From: an uncultured Granulosicoccaceae bacterium
Lineage (GTDB): Bacteria; Pseudomonadota; Gammaproteobacteria; Granulosicoccales; Granulosicoccaceae
NCBI GenBank assembly: GCA_938007995.1
Contig: CALLLW010000053.1
Span: 1-64,000 of the forward strand
Direction: 5' to 3'
Length of the DNA: 64,000 bases
The notes under the pieces were generated by a model, which had not been told where the DNA came from, made no database searches, and saw only the letters and a program-made list of their open reading frames with translations. The stretch's first letter is position 1. Each line of letters starts with the position of its first letter. Positions 54,501 through 63,106 of this stretch are shown piece after piece. Both the position numbers and the translations under genes were made by a program.

Positions 54501-55306
54501 ACAATGCCGCATCGCTTGCGCCGTTTGAAATTGTCGCGCCAGTTAATTCAATTGTTAACGCTCTGCCACCGGCACCGGTAGCGCTCAGACACGTGATCGG
54601 TCATATGGTACCTGACACGGTTTATAACGCTCTCGATAAACTACTCCCCGGTGTGGTTCCAGCTGAAGGGGCGGGCTGTCTGTGCAACTTTCAGGTTTCT
54701 CTCAGACCCAGAACCGACGAACCGGCACCGGAGCATGCTGTGCGATCTGAGGTTCTAACCTTTAACTCCGGTGGTTCAGGTGCCAGACCCACATTGGATG
54801 GCATGAGTGCCACAGCGTTTCCATCAGGAGTGATGACCATGCCGGTTGAAGCCACTGAACAGGTCGGCCCGGTGATTATCTGGCGTAAAGAACTGCGCCC
54901 CGATTCCGGTGGCGCCGGGCAGTTCCGCGGTGGCCTCGGGCAGTATATGGACGTTGGCGCCCGCGAAGGTCACGAATTCGATATTTCCGCCATGTTTGAT
55001 CGGGTCGATCACCCGGCACTCGGACGCCACGGCGGCATGTCAGGCGGTGCAACCCGTATTACCCGCAGTGACGGTGAAGCAATGACCGCCAAAGGCAAAC
55101 AGTTTATCCCTCACGGTATGCACGTTGAAATGGCGTTTCCGGGTGGTGCCGGTTATGGCCAACCTTCACTGCGTGATCCTGATAAAATTAATCGCGATAT
55201 CGCACTCGGCTACATCACAGCGGAACATGCACGGCAGCATTACGGTTTGACCGATGCACAAATCGCGGAAGTTCTTGAAAAAACCAGGCTCGGAGAAACT
55301 CTATAA
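51509..55306 (+). CDS. fused hydantoinase/oxoprolinase (HyuA-HyuB)
   Basis: A 1265-residue ATP-dependent amidohydrolase. Residues 1 to about 690 are HyuA: LGVDIGGTFTDVVL, HGTTLATNALIERRGAKTA, and the second phosphate-binding motif LSFDMGGTTAKICL. Residues about 695-1265 are HyuB: NRLISVVEEQAQALVRTAFS and GDVYITNDPWEGTGHKHDI. Such fusions open 5-oxoproline, N-methylhydantoin or related cyclic amides using ATP. The ATG at 51509 has AGGAA seven bases before it. The next gene starts one base after its stop. The ring substrate is unknown. Confidence 0.93.
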   Translation: MSKTARLGVDIGGTFTDVVLEHDGGMYSTKVLTTYAAPEDAIIDGMHQVCKQAGVVANVIGQIIHGTTLATNALIERRGAKTAFITTQGFRDVIEMRTESRFEQYDLDLTLPDPLLPRNRRYVIDERMDADGNILKPVNRTSIEALAAELKAADYQSIAVGLLHAYVNDKHERLIAEVLAKKLPGVMVSLSSEVSPQMREYERFNTTIANAYIKPLIKSYLGRLKDRLAAEGAKCPVFLIHSGGGIMSLENAAEFPVRLVESGPAGGAIFAADIAARHGLNKVLSFDMGGTTAKICLIENETPKTARVFEVARTYRFKKGSGMPISIPVIDMVEIGAGGGSLAHVDALGQIRVGPESAGSEPGPACYGRDGKKPAVTDADLVLGKLDADNFAGGSIPLYPDNSVAALNAEIGSKLSMDATEAAWGLAEVVDENMANAARVHAVENGEDLSEYTMIAFGGAAPLHASRLCDKLGVSRCLVPTGAGVGSAIGFLRAPFSFEENRSVFMRMSEFDPAAVTQLFAEMQQEATRFVRQCDADANILADHKVYMRYSGQGWEIPVDLTQAQAAAPDAATYLALFEREYENLFGRTVEAMEVEVTVWSVNAYTQTKKADQIKAPEALNQITGNSSRELFDPGISKKLNATVVEREQLKAGDSVSGPAVITENETTVVVFDNREVIAHADGTLDIIEKTSATKMQAQDIGQVAHQVMWNRLISVVEEQAQALVRTAFSTSVREAGDLSAGVYNSAGEILAQAVTGTPGHVNAMADAVGHFIRRIGADNMLEGDVYITNDPWEGTGHKHDITVVTPSFYKESLIGFFACTAHITDIGGRGFGADANDIHEEGLYIPVMKFAEAGTVDKTLVSIIRGNVREPDQLVGDIYALATCNEIGHRRLIEMITEFGLSDLASISEFILTSSRKATIERINALKPGVAEGEMRIDGYSKPIDLKVKLTIEKDRIVSDWEGTSGLDKKGINVPLVYTKAYACYALKCAIAPDIPNNAASLAPFEIVAPVNSIVNALPPAPVALRHVIGHMVPDTVYNALDKLLPGVVPAEGAGCLCNFQVSLRPRTDEPAPEHAVRSEVLTFNSGGSGARPTLDGMSATAFPSGVMTMPVEATEQVGPVIIWRKELRPDSGGAGQFRGGLGQYMDVGAREGHEFDISAMFDRVDHPALGRHGGMSGGATRITRSDGEAMTAKGKQFIPHGMHVEMAFPGGAGYGQPSLRDPDKINRDIALGYITAEHARQHYGLTDAQIAEVLEKTRLGETL

Positions 55307-56530
55307 ATGGCAGCTACCGGCATTGACACAGCACCTGTCAAAAACTCCTACGATATCGTTATTGTAGGTGGTGCGATCATGGGCTCATCAACCGCCTGGT
55401 TTCTTACCGATAACGATGATTTTAATGGCTCGGTACTGGTTGTAGAGAAAGACTCTACCTACGAGAATTGTTCAACCTCTCATACCAACTCCTGCATGCG
55501 CCAGCAGTTCAGCAACGAACTGAATGTTCGCATTTCGCAATTTGCGGCAGATTTCGTCAATAACATTCGCAGCTACATGGCCGGTGATGAACGCGTGCCT
55601 GAGTTATCAGTACGCTCTTTTGGTTACATGTACCTCGCAGACAACCCGGCGTTTGCTGATGTTCTGCGTGAGAGCCAGCAAGTGCAGCTTGCCGCAGGTG
55701 CTGCAACACAACTGATGACGCCTGATGAGATCAAAGCCAAATACCCGTTCTACAACGTAGACGACATCGTACTCGGCTCGATTAACCTGATAAACGAAGG
55801 CTATTGGGACGGTGCTGCAGTATTTGAATGGTGGCGGCGACAGGCGCGTGAGCGCGGTGTGGAATACATTGAAAATGAAGTAGTCTCAATGCAAAAAAAT
55901 GCCAGTGGCTCTCGTGTGGAAAGCGTAACACTTGCCAGCGGTGAAGTTATATCCTGCGGTCAGGTACTCAACGCTTCGGGACCGCGCGCCTCACACACTG
56001 CGGCGATGGCAGGCATAGAATTGCCGGTTGAGCCGCGCAAGCGCTATTCATGGATCTTCAAAGCAGAGCAACCGCTTGATCAGGACTTACCACTCACCAT
56101 TGATCCTTCCGGTGTTCACGTCAGAGAAAACGGTGGCGGTACTTATCAGTGCGGCGGCCATTCTGATGTTGATCCAGCCGTGGATTACAATGACTTCGCG
56201 ATGGATCAGTCCATGTGGGAAAATCACGTCTGGCCGATTCTCGCTGCACGCATCCCGCAGTTTGAATCTATTCGTCTGACCAACGAATGGGGTGGCCACT
56301 ACGCCATGAACACGTTTGATCATAATGCGATCATGGGACCACATACCGAAGTGGAAAATTTTGTTTTCTTAAACGGCTTTTCCGGCCATGGTCTGCAACA
56401 ATCACCGGCCATGGGTCGCGGTACTGCAGAATATTTAACCCATGGCGAATACAGAAGCCTTGATATGACGCCGTTTAACTTTGAGCGTATCGTTAACAAC
56501 AAGCCGATCATCGAAAAAGCCATTATATAA
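55307..56530 (+). CDS. DAO-family FAD-dependent oxidoreductase
   Basis: A 407-residue enzyme with the FAD motif DIVIVGGAIMGSSTAWFL at the N-terminus and a CSTSHTNSCMRQQFSNEL region matching the flavin site of sarcosine/D-amino-acid oxidases. The C-terminal NGFSGHGLQQSPAMGRG is the second hallmark. It oxidises a secondary or D-amine next to a carboxylate. It starts with no gap after the hydantoinase, so the amino-acid product of ring opening is its likely substrate. Confidence 0.9.
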   Translation: MAATGIDTAPVKNSYDIVIVGGAIMGSSTAWFLTDNDDFNGSVLVVEKDSTYENCSTSHTNSCMRQQFSNELNVRISQFAADFVNNIRSYMAGDERVPELSVRSFGYMYLADNPAFADVLRESQQVQLAAGAATQLMTPDEIKAKYPFYNVDDIVLGSINLINEGYWDGAAVFEWWRRQARERGVEYIENEVVSMQKNASGSRVESVTLASGEVISCGQVLNASGPRASHTAAMAGIELPVEPRKRYSWIFKAEQPLDQDLPLTIDPSGVHVRENGGGTYQCGGHSDVDPAVDYNDFAMDQSMWENHVWPILAARIPQFESIRLTNEWGGHYAMNTFDHNAIMGPHTEVENFVFLNGFSGHGLQQSPAMGRGTAEYLTHGEYRSLDMTPFNFERIVNNKPIIEKAII

Positions 56531-56549
56531 ATTCGTATAAACACAACTT

Positions 56550-56568
56550 CCGGCATCCAGTATGCCGG
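56550..56568. other. intercistronic hairpin
   Basis: CCGGCAT pairs with ATGCCGG around a five-base loop between the FAD oxidoreductase and the uronate-dehydrogenase-like gene. There is no T-run, so it may stabilise or process the mRNA rather than end it. Confidence 0.5.
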
Positions 56569-56590
56569 CGCTTCACTGACCAGGACTTCC

Positions 56591-57427
56591 ATGAAAAAAC
56601 TCGTGCTTACCGGAGCTGCCGGCAGACTCGGTTCCTACCTTCGCGAACCACTGACCAGATTGTGCGATGAGCTGATGTCATCAGATCTGGTCGATGACTT
56701 CGGCAAGCTGTATCCCGGTGAGCGGTATCAGAAAGCTGATCTGGCACAGTATGATGAAATCCACGCACTGCTCGAAGGTGCAGATATGGTTGTACACTTT
56801 GGCGCCATAGGTGATGAAGCACCGTTTGAACAAATCCTCGGGCCGAATATCATTGGCGCTTACAACATCTGGGAAGCGGCATTCCAGCACGGCTTAAGGC
56901 GTGTGGTCTACGCAAGCTCTATTCATGCAGTCGGCATGCACAAGCGGCAGGATTTCATTGGCACCGATGCACCGCATCGACCCGACACCTACTATGGCCT
57001 GGCAAAATGCTTTGCCGAAGACCTGGGTAGTATGTACTGGGATAAACGCGGGCTTGAATCTGTGTGTATGAGAATACTATCCTGCGCACAAGTCACCAAT
57101 ACAAGGGCACTTGGTACCTGGCTGAGCTATGACGATCTGATCCAGATGGTTGAGCGCGCTATCGATACTCCGACCACCGGCTTCTCGGTGGTTTACGGTG
57201 TATCCAACAATGATCGTGCACCGGTAGATAACGCCAATGCGAGTTACCTCGGCTACAAACCGAAAGACAACGCCGAGCAATTCGCAAAAAAAATACTCGC
57301 AGATGCAGAGCCCGCAGACATCAATGATGCGGCGCATATGTATCACGGCGGTCCGTTTGCCGCCATCGAACTTGGTAACAGCGGTATAGCCACCATGGAT
57401 ATTCCAGACGATACTAAAAAGATATAA
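56591..57427 (+). CDS. NAD-dependent epimerase/dehydratase family, uronate dehydrogenase-like
   Basis: A 278-residue extended short-chain dehydrogenase. The NAD motif is LVLTGAAGRLGSYLREPL. The catalytic YxxxK is YYGLAKCFAED, preceded by RVVYASSIHAVG with the catalytic serine. VVYGVSNNDRAPVDN and the short length fit uronate dehydrogenases, which oxidise uronic acids to aldarolactones. Its place after the FAD oxidoreductase and before the aminotransferase suggests a role in the same pathway; the true substrate may not be a uronate. Confidence 0.85.
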   Translation: MKKLVLTGAAGRLGSYLREPLTRLCDELMSSDLVDDFGKLYPGERYQKADLAQYDEIHALLEGADMVVHFGAIGDEAPFEQILGPNIIGAYNIWEAAFQHGLRRVVYASSIHAVGMHKRQDFIGTDAPHRPDTYYGLAKCFAEDLGSMYWDKRGLESVCMRILSCAQVTNTRALGTWLSYDDLIQMVERAIDTPTTGFSVVYGVSNNDRAPVDNANASYLGYKPKDNAEQFAKKILADAEPADINDAAHMYHGGPFAAIELGNSGIATMDIPDDTKKI

Positions 57428-57431
57428 ATAA

Positions 57432-58652
57432 GTGACCGCTTCACAAGACTTCGCTTCCTTGCGCATGCAGCAGGTCAAACCATCTGCCTCTGTGGTAGTG
57501 AGCCAGACTGCCCGACTGCTGAAAGCGCAAGGTAAAGACATTATTGATCTCGGCATCGGTGAACCGGACTTCAACACACCGGCACATATCATTGAAGCGG
57601 CTCACCGTGCAGCACTGGCAGGTCAGACTCGATACACCCCCATGGCAGGTACTGCAGCGCTGAAGCAGGCGATCAGCGACAAGTTTCAGCGCGAGAATAA
57701 TCTGAGTTATCTACCTGATCAGGTATTCGTATCCAATGGCGCCAAACAGATCATTTTCAGTGCGATGCTGGCGACACTTAACCCTGGAGATGAAGTTCTG
57801 CTGTGCGCACCCTACTTTGGTTGCTACCGCGATACCGTACTCTCGGTTGGTGGCGTACCGGTGACGTTGCCGTGCCATGAAGAGGATAACTTCAGACTAA
57901 CACCCGCGACTCTGAAGTCTGCCATCACAGAAAAGACCCGCTGGCTGTTACTTAACCTGCCTTCAAATCCAGCCGGTGCTGTTTATAACAAACAACAACT
58001 GCGAGACCTTGGTGAAGTCTTACAGAAACACCAGAATGTGCTGGTCTTGTCAGATGAAATTTATGAGCACATTCTGTTTGATGATCAAAAATTTCTGTCT
58101 ACTGCAAGTGCGCTGCCGATGTTGGCAAATCGTATCCTGACCGTAAACGGTGTATCCAAAGCCTATGCAATGACCGGCTGGCGCATCGGTTACTGTGCCG
58201 GTCCGCAAGCACTGATAGACGTAATGATTAAGGTCCAGGCCCAGGTATCTTCCGCACCTTGCTCTGTGGCTCAGGCCGCAGCAGTTGCAGCGCTGAGCGG
58301 TCCGCAGGATAGCGTTAATGAATTTCGTATCGCATTTGAACGACGCAGAGATTTTGTTGTGGATGAAGTCGCGCAGATTGATGGATTAACACTTAAAAAA
58401 CCCGGTGGCGCATTCTACGCCTACATTGGGTGCAGTGACCTGCTCGGCAAAAAAACACCTGCTGGCAGCATTATAAATACCGATACAGATCTTTCCGCCT
58501 ATTTACTGGAACAGGCAGGCGTCGCCACCGTGCCCGGTAGTGCTTATGACATGTCGCCTTATATCCGGCTGTCAACCGCTAACTCGGATGCAATCTTAGA
58601 AAACGGACTTGAGCGGATCGCCAGAGCAACAGAGGCACTGGTATCAGCCTGA
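57432..58652 (+). CDS. PLP-dependent aminotransferase (class I, aspartate aminotransferase fold)
   Basis: A 406-residue fold-type I enzyme. The Schiff-base lysine is Lys243 in VNGVSKAYAMTGWRIGYCAG. Other hallmarks are LGIGEPDFNTP, ARYTP-like TRYTPMAG, NLPSNPAGAVY and SDEIYEHI. It transfers amino groups between amino acids and 2-keto acids. The GTG at 57432 is used because the family start (ASLRMQQVKPS) lies just after it; it is four bases after the previous stop, so the genes are co-transcribed. Confidence 0.92.
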   Translation: MTASQDFASLRMQQVKPSASVVVSQTARLLKAQGKDIIDLGIGEPDFNTPAHIIEAAHRAALAGQTRYTPMAGTAALKQAISDKFQRENNLSYLPDQVFVSNGAKQIIFSAMLATLNPGDEVLLCAPYFGCYRDTVLSVGGVPVTLPCHEEDNFRLTPATLKSAITEKTRWLLLNLPSNPAGAVYNKQQLRDLGEVLQKHQNVLVLSDEIYEHILFDDQKFLSTASALPMLANRILTVNGVSKAYAMTGWRIGYCAGPQALIDVMIKVQAQVSSAPCSVAQAAAVAALSGPQDSVNEFRIAFERRRDFVVDEVAQIDGLTLKKPGGAFYAYIGCSDLLGKKTPAGSIINTDTDLSAYLLEQAGVATVPGSAYDMSPYIRLSTANSDAILENGLERIARATEALVSA

Positions 58653-58720
58653 TTCGGGTATAGTTAATGTTATAGCCGGGCACCGCAAACTGCACAAATA
58701 TGTGGTAGCTGGCAGATCAC

Positions 58721-59155
58721 TTAACAAGGATATTGTTCTTCAACGGCACGAAGTATCCATACACCATAGGTTTCAGTTGCCAGGGTTTCAGGCGTCTGAT
58801 TTTCCAGAAACATCGTTACATGATCGAGCACTTCAAACCAATCCGGTTCAATTGACGGAATGCATGTTACCGGAGTGTTGCCGGTATTTTTCATACTGAA
58901 AGCAATCTGCACAACACTCTTTATTGATGCCAGGCAATTGGTAGATCTGGCATTAACGGTGGTGGGTATTTCAGTTATTTCACCCAGCGCTATCGCTCGC
59001 ATAAATCTGCAGTCCTGAAGCAAACCGAGACCATCATCATTGTGGAACATCGGTACATCATGTGTCTGCAGTGTATCGGCTGACGATAGCGAAGCCCTTC
59101 CCAGACATATCACTGAAATAATCACCAGATGACCAGCCGTGCGTTTTAGTTTCAT
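58721..59155 (-). CDS. Rap1a/Tai-like secreted protein
   Basis: A 144-residue protein with a signal segment (HLVIISVICLGRASLSSADT). The mature part carries the spacing of cysteines and Pro seen in the Rap1a/Tai immunity family: QDCRFMRAIAL, NCLASIKSVVQ, VTCIPSIEPDW and a C-terminal VEEQYPC. Known members protect against secreted amidase effectors; many others are orphans of unknown role. No effector gene lies beside it, so an immunity role is unsupported here. Confidence 0.65.
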   Translation of the reverse strand: MKLKRTAGHLVIISVICLGRASLSSADTLQTHDVPMFHNDDGLGLLQDCRFMRAIALGEITEIPTTVNARSTNCLASIKSVVQIAFSMKNTGNTPVTCIPSIEPDWFEVLDHVTMFLENQTPETLATETYGVWILRAVEEQYPC

Positions 59156-59220
59156 TTAAAGGTTAATCCTCTTCTATTATTTCAACTCAACGTAATACTG
59201 GATCAGCCTGAAATAAATTC

Positions 59221-60468
59221 TTACGCAGGTTGATAATTTCTATAGCGGTGTTGTGTGGCGATGTGATCAGCAATGTATTTCGCATCATGCCATACACCCC
59301 ATATAAAAGAACTGCCGCGCCTTGATAACCAAGGTAACCCTAAAAAGTAGATGCCCTGCTCTGTGGTAACACCACGTTGGTGTACAGGCTTGCCGTCGCC
59401 GTCAAAAACATCAGCCTGCAGCCAGTCAAAATCACTGCGATAACCGGTAGCCCAGATCACCGAGTTGATACCGGTGCTTCGCAGATCTAACTGACTAACC
59501 GGATTAACAATACAGTCAGGATCAGCAGTTATTACTTTGGCACTTTCTTCAGTCGGGAAATCAAGACCGTTGCTATAGATGTACTCATCTGCCTCTGCCA
59601 GCATATTAAGCAGACTGGCATCACCGTGTGCCACATTGGCTGCCAGGTCATCGGCAAAGTGCAATACACCGTTATCGTAGTGTGAGGTCATGCCGACAAG
59701 CTTCATACCACGGCAAGCAAACTCCCTGAAGTCTACCGTTTTACCACCATGCGCACCGCTAACGGCTATCGTCACATGCGCGGTATCAGGATCAACAGTT
59801 GCCAGATCCCACTTGCCGAGCACGCCAAGCCACCAGACAAAATCACGACCACGGTAGCTACGTGGAGGACGCTCATGCGGACCGACAGAAAGATAGACGG
59901 TTCTGCCACTTCGCAGTAACTCATCAGCAATCTGCGATCCGGATGAACCGGACCCGACCACCAACACTGCGCCATCCGGTAGTTGCTCCGGATTGTAGTA
60001 ACTATTCGAATGCAGCTGCTGCAACGGTGCACCTGCCGGTATCACCGGTGGAATCACAGGATGCTGAAACGGACCAGTTGCTGAAACAATATTGTTGGCT
60101 TCTATTTCGCCCGCTGACGTACTGACTTTAAAACCTGTGCCAGCCGGCTTCTTACATACGTTCAGCACTTCAACGTTACATCGGACCGGTGCATTGATCT
60201 TTTTTGCAAAGTCTTCAAAGTACTCAGTGACTTCCTGCTTACTGGCAAAGGCATCGGGATGAATGCTGAAATCCATACTTGGAAAAGCGTCATGCCATGC
60301 CGGGCCATTGGCAACCAGTGAGTCCCATCGACCGGTGCGCCACTTTTCTACTATGCGGTCTTTTTCCAGCACCAGGTGCTCTATATTGTTGTTACCCAGG
60401 TGCTCACTGATGGCAAGCCCGGCCTGGCCTGCACCCACTATCAGCGTATCTGTTTTTTCAACCGGCAT
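59221..60468 (-). CDS. flavin-containing monooxygenase-like FAD/NAD(P)-binding protein
   Basis: A 415-residue class B flavoprotein. FAD motif TLIVGAGQAGLAISEHL at the N-terminus and NADPH motif VLVVGSGSSGSQIADELL near residue 170 are clear, and INSVIWATGYRSDFDWL is the conserved ATG region. The FMO fingerprint FxGxxxHxxx is not obvious, so it could also be a related oxidoreductase. It starts 87 bases after the P450 gene on the same strand and may act in the same oxidation. Confidence 0.85.
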   Translation of the reverse strand: MPVEKTDTLIVGAGQAGLAISEHLGNNNIEHLVLEKDRIVEKWRTGRWDSLVANGPAWHDAFPSMDFSIHPDAFASKQEVTEYFEDFAKKINAPVRCNVEVLNVCKKPAGTGFKVSTSAGEIEANNIVSATGPFQHPVIPPVIPAGAPLQQLHSNSYYNPEQLPDGAVLVVGSGSSGSQIADELLRSGRTVYLSVGPHERPPRSYRGRDFVWWLGVLGKWDLATVDPDTAHVTIAVSGAHGGKTVDFREFACRGMKLVGMTSHYDNGVLHFADDLAANVAHGDASLLNMLAEADEYIYSNGLDFPTEESAKVITADPDCIVNPVSQLDLRSTGINSVIWATGYRSDFDWLQADVFDGDGKPVHQRGVTTEQGIYFLGLPWLSRRGSSFIWGVWHDAKYIADHIATQHRYRNYQPA

Positions 60469-60555
60469 TCAGTTCACCTTGTTCTCCGCTGACAGTTTAA
60501 CCGCAGGCTATCGCCGGAAAAAGACCCACAGGTGACACTGCCCGAACAGTACAGC

Positions 60556-61794
60556 TCAACACCAACTGACCTCAAGCGATTGCAAACCATGGAAGTGAAA
60601 ACTGTCTCTGTATTGCGGTTCAGATGCCAACTGAATAGACGGTAAACGCTCAAACAACGTACACAATGCAATTCGCAATTCGAGTTTCGCCAACGGTGCG
60701 CCGATGCAAAAGTGAATGCCACCACCAAGAGAGACATGACCGGCATCGTTACGCTGTGAATCGAATAACTCAGGGCTCTCAAACTGATGCGGACAATGGT
60801 TGGCAGCGCCAAGCAAGAGTGCGATTTCTGATCCTGCATCAATGGTGACATCTGCATCCAGCGTAACTTGTTGTTGCGCGTAGCGAGTAAAAAGATGCAG
60901 TGGCGCGTCATAACGCATACATTCCGCTACGATATTTTCTGCTTGTTGCCTATCACGCCACCAGTGAGGATTATCTGGAGGATGGTGAATCAGTGTGGCT
61001 ATGGCATTACCCAACTGATGCACGGTTGCTTCATGACCGGCATTAAGCAATAAAATTACCACTGATATAATCTCTGCATCAGTCGGGCCGTCCTGCTCTG
61101 CCTGCAGACTGATCAATCGTGACAGCAATTTTTCATCAGGTTGTTTGCGACGCAGCTTTATCTGCTGTGTTAAAAAGTCGATAAACTCAACACTGGCCTG
61201 ATTGGCTTCAAGTTCATCCTGCAGTGTTTGAGTCATGGTATAGACCTTAACCATCGCATGAGACCATCGCAATAAGTCTTCTGTAGCCGATTCCGCAACT
61301 CCGAGTAGTCGTGCGATTACCGTTACCGGTATTGGCGTTGCAAACTGTGACAACAACTCAGCCTTGCCATCCTGCTCAAAACGGTCAATACAGGCGTTGG
61401 CGAGTGCTGTAATCTCATCCTCCATGGTCTCGACCTGCCTTGAAACAAAAGCACGATTCACCAGACGCCGAAGCCTTGTATGCTGTGGTGGCTCCAGTGC
61501 GAGTAATGAATATTGCTCAGTGGTGGCAAAATCATGCAAATGAGACGGATAAAGTTTGCGTCCAAAACCCGCTGGCGGTAAACGTGCAAACCGCTTGTCA
61601 CGCAAACACCGGTTAACGCTTTCAAAATCGGTCAGACACCACATGCCGTATTCCTGCCAGTAAACAGGGCCTCCGCGTGCATGCATCTCACGGTACGCAG
61701 CATATGGATTGTTATAAAACTGACGATCCCTGGCATCGAGGCTAAATCGCCTGGCATCCAGCCAGCGCAGTGACACACCGGTTGCCGGGCTCAC
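60556..61794 (-). CDS. cytochrome P450
   Basis: A 412-residue soluble heme monooxygenase. The heme ligand is Cys363 in SLGGGIHFCIGAPLAKLELR, the I-helix acidic region is LLNAGHEATVHQLGNAI, and the K-helix ECMRYDAPLHLF gives ExxR. No membrane anchor, so it is a bacterial class I enzyme needing a ferredoxin partner that is not adjacent. The start is a GTG at 61794 that overlaps the nitrilase stop by four bases (GTGA). The substrate is unknown. Confidence 0.93.
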   Translation of the reverse strand: MSPATGVSLRWLDARRFSLDARDRQFYNNPYAAYREMHARGGPVYWQEYGMWCLTDFESVNRCLRDKRFARLPPAGFGRKLYPSHLHDFATTEQYSLLALEPPQHTRLRRLVNRAFVSRQVETMEDEITALANACIDRFEQDGKAELLSQFATPIPVTVIARLLGVAESATEDLLRWSHAMVKVYTMTQTLQDELEANQASVEFIDFLTQQIKLRRKQPDEKLLSRLISLQAEQDGPTDAEIISVVILLLNAGHEATVHQLGNAIATLIHHPPDNPHWWRDRQQAENIVAECMRYDAPLHLFTRYAQQQVTLDADVTIDAGSEIALLLGAANHCPHQFESPELFDSQRNDAGHVSLGGGIHFCIGAPLAKLELRIALCTLFERLPSIQLASEPQYRDSFHFHGLQSLEVSWC

Positions 61795-62606
61795 AATTGA
61801 TAGGGCTTGTCGTGCGTGAGCGAAGGAATACGGCGACGCACCTTGCCTACCAGAGATAGATCGAGTTCTGCCATCACCGCTCCCGGTTCAGTGCCACCAT
61901 CTGCAATCACAGCACCCCACGGATCTACGACCAGTGAATGTCCATAGGCCTCACCACCACCTGGTACTTTACCCACCGAGCAGGGTGCAATCACATACGC
62001 ACCGTTTTCTATTGCCCTGGCACGGTTCAATACATGCCAGTGCACTTCACCGGTTCTCCGGGTGAATGCGGCAGGTACCGCTAGAATCTCTGCACCGGCA
62101 TGTGCCAGATCACGATACAGTGAAGGAAAGCGCAGATCATAGCAAATCGTATGACCGATCTTGCCGATCGGTGAATCGAGTAGCGACGCTGCGGAACCGG
62201 CTTCAACTGATGCACTCTCCTCGTATACCGCTGTTTCGGATAATTGAATATCGAACATATGAATTTTGGTGTAGCGAGAGACAATCTCGCCATGTTCATT
62301 GATAAAAAAACCTCTGTTATAAATTTTATCCGAAGGGCCGGTAATGGCGACAGATCCAACGAGGAAACAAATCCGATTCGACGCTGCAAACTCTCTAATG
62401 CCGTTGAGATAAGCATGATCTTCTTCTGAGGCATGTGGAGGTACCAGCTTCGCGCCTTCTGACACCATGCCACCACTGTACTCTGGCGAGGCGAGAAACG
62501 ATGCGCCTGAACTCAGCGCTTCGCGTGCGAACGTAAGTGCTTCATCCAGTGCCGACTGCATTGTTGGCTGCGGACTGGTCTGCAGCAGTGCGATGGTAGA
62601 TTTCAT
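61791..62606 (-). CDS. carbon-nitrogen hydrolase (nitrilase superfamily amidase)
   Basis: A 271-residue enzyme with the Glu-Lys-Cys triad visible as Glu42 (SPEYSGG), Lys114 (RYTKIHMFD) and Cys155 (HTICYDLRFPSLYRD). The branch resembles Nit1/Nit2 (deaminated glutathione or omega-amidase). It is the first gene of a leftward nitrilase-P450-FMO set and its stop overlaps the P450 start by four bases. Hydrolysis of an amide is expected. Confidence 0.92.
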   Translation of the reverse strand: MKSTIALLQTSPQPTMQSALDEALTFAREALSSGASFLASPEYSGGMVSEGAKLVPPHASEEDHAYLNGIREFAASNRICFLVGSVAITGPSDKIYNRGFFINEHGEIVSRYTKIHMFDIQLSETAVYEESASVEAGSAASLLDSPIGKIGHTICYDLRFPSLYRDLAHAGAEILAVPAAFTRRTGEVHWHVLNRARAIENGAYVIAPCSVGKVPGGGEAYGHSLVVDPWGAVIADGGTEPGAVMAELDLSLVGKVRRRIPSLTHDKPYQL

Positions 62607-63106
62607 TTAATAGGTCAATTCCGAATTATGGCTACGGTCATAGCTCTGGCGAACATCAGATGCGAAGCCTTTGATGTCACCCACCAGTTTCAATACAAAT
62701 AAATCGATTGCGTCGCTCGAACTCACAACACTCTGCAATACAGAAAATACCACAATCGTTAGCCCAAATGGCTAATTGACAGTAATAGCGCTCGACTACA
62801 AAACTGAACAATAGCAGACAACATTATTTTAAATATCACTCTGGGGCAGCAAACATCCGGACAATGTCTGGGCCCTGACTGGCCTGTATGATTGTTATCT
62901 TCAACAAAACAGACAGCAGGATGCACGCATGACCAAACCGCGTCTTGATTTTGCACTGGCTCGAGCTGACAAACGCATTGGAACTTCGTGTTTTTGCAGT
63001 ACGAAAAAGTCGAAAGTTAATCAAATCACTACAAGGGAACCGGTTTAACCAGTGTGTGTAGCAAGTTAATGTAACAAGGCAGCAACGACCGCCAGCATCT
63101 GGAGAG
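62607..63106. other. intergenic region without a recognisable gene
   Basis: Five hundred bases between the nitrilase start and the MmcQ/YjbR gene end. A short rightward ORF from 62929 (MTKPRLDFALARADKRIG, 39 residues) has no ribosome binding site and no recognisable family. I see no hairpin terminator or RNA gene here. Confidence 0.4.

Noticed and set aside
62929-63048. Short ORF starting MTKPRLDFALARADKRIG
   Set aside because: 39 residues, no ribosome binding site, no family resemblance; another frame over the same bases is equally open.
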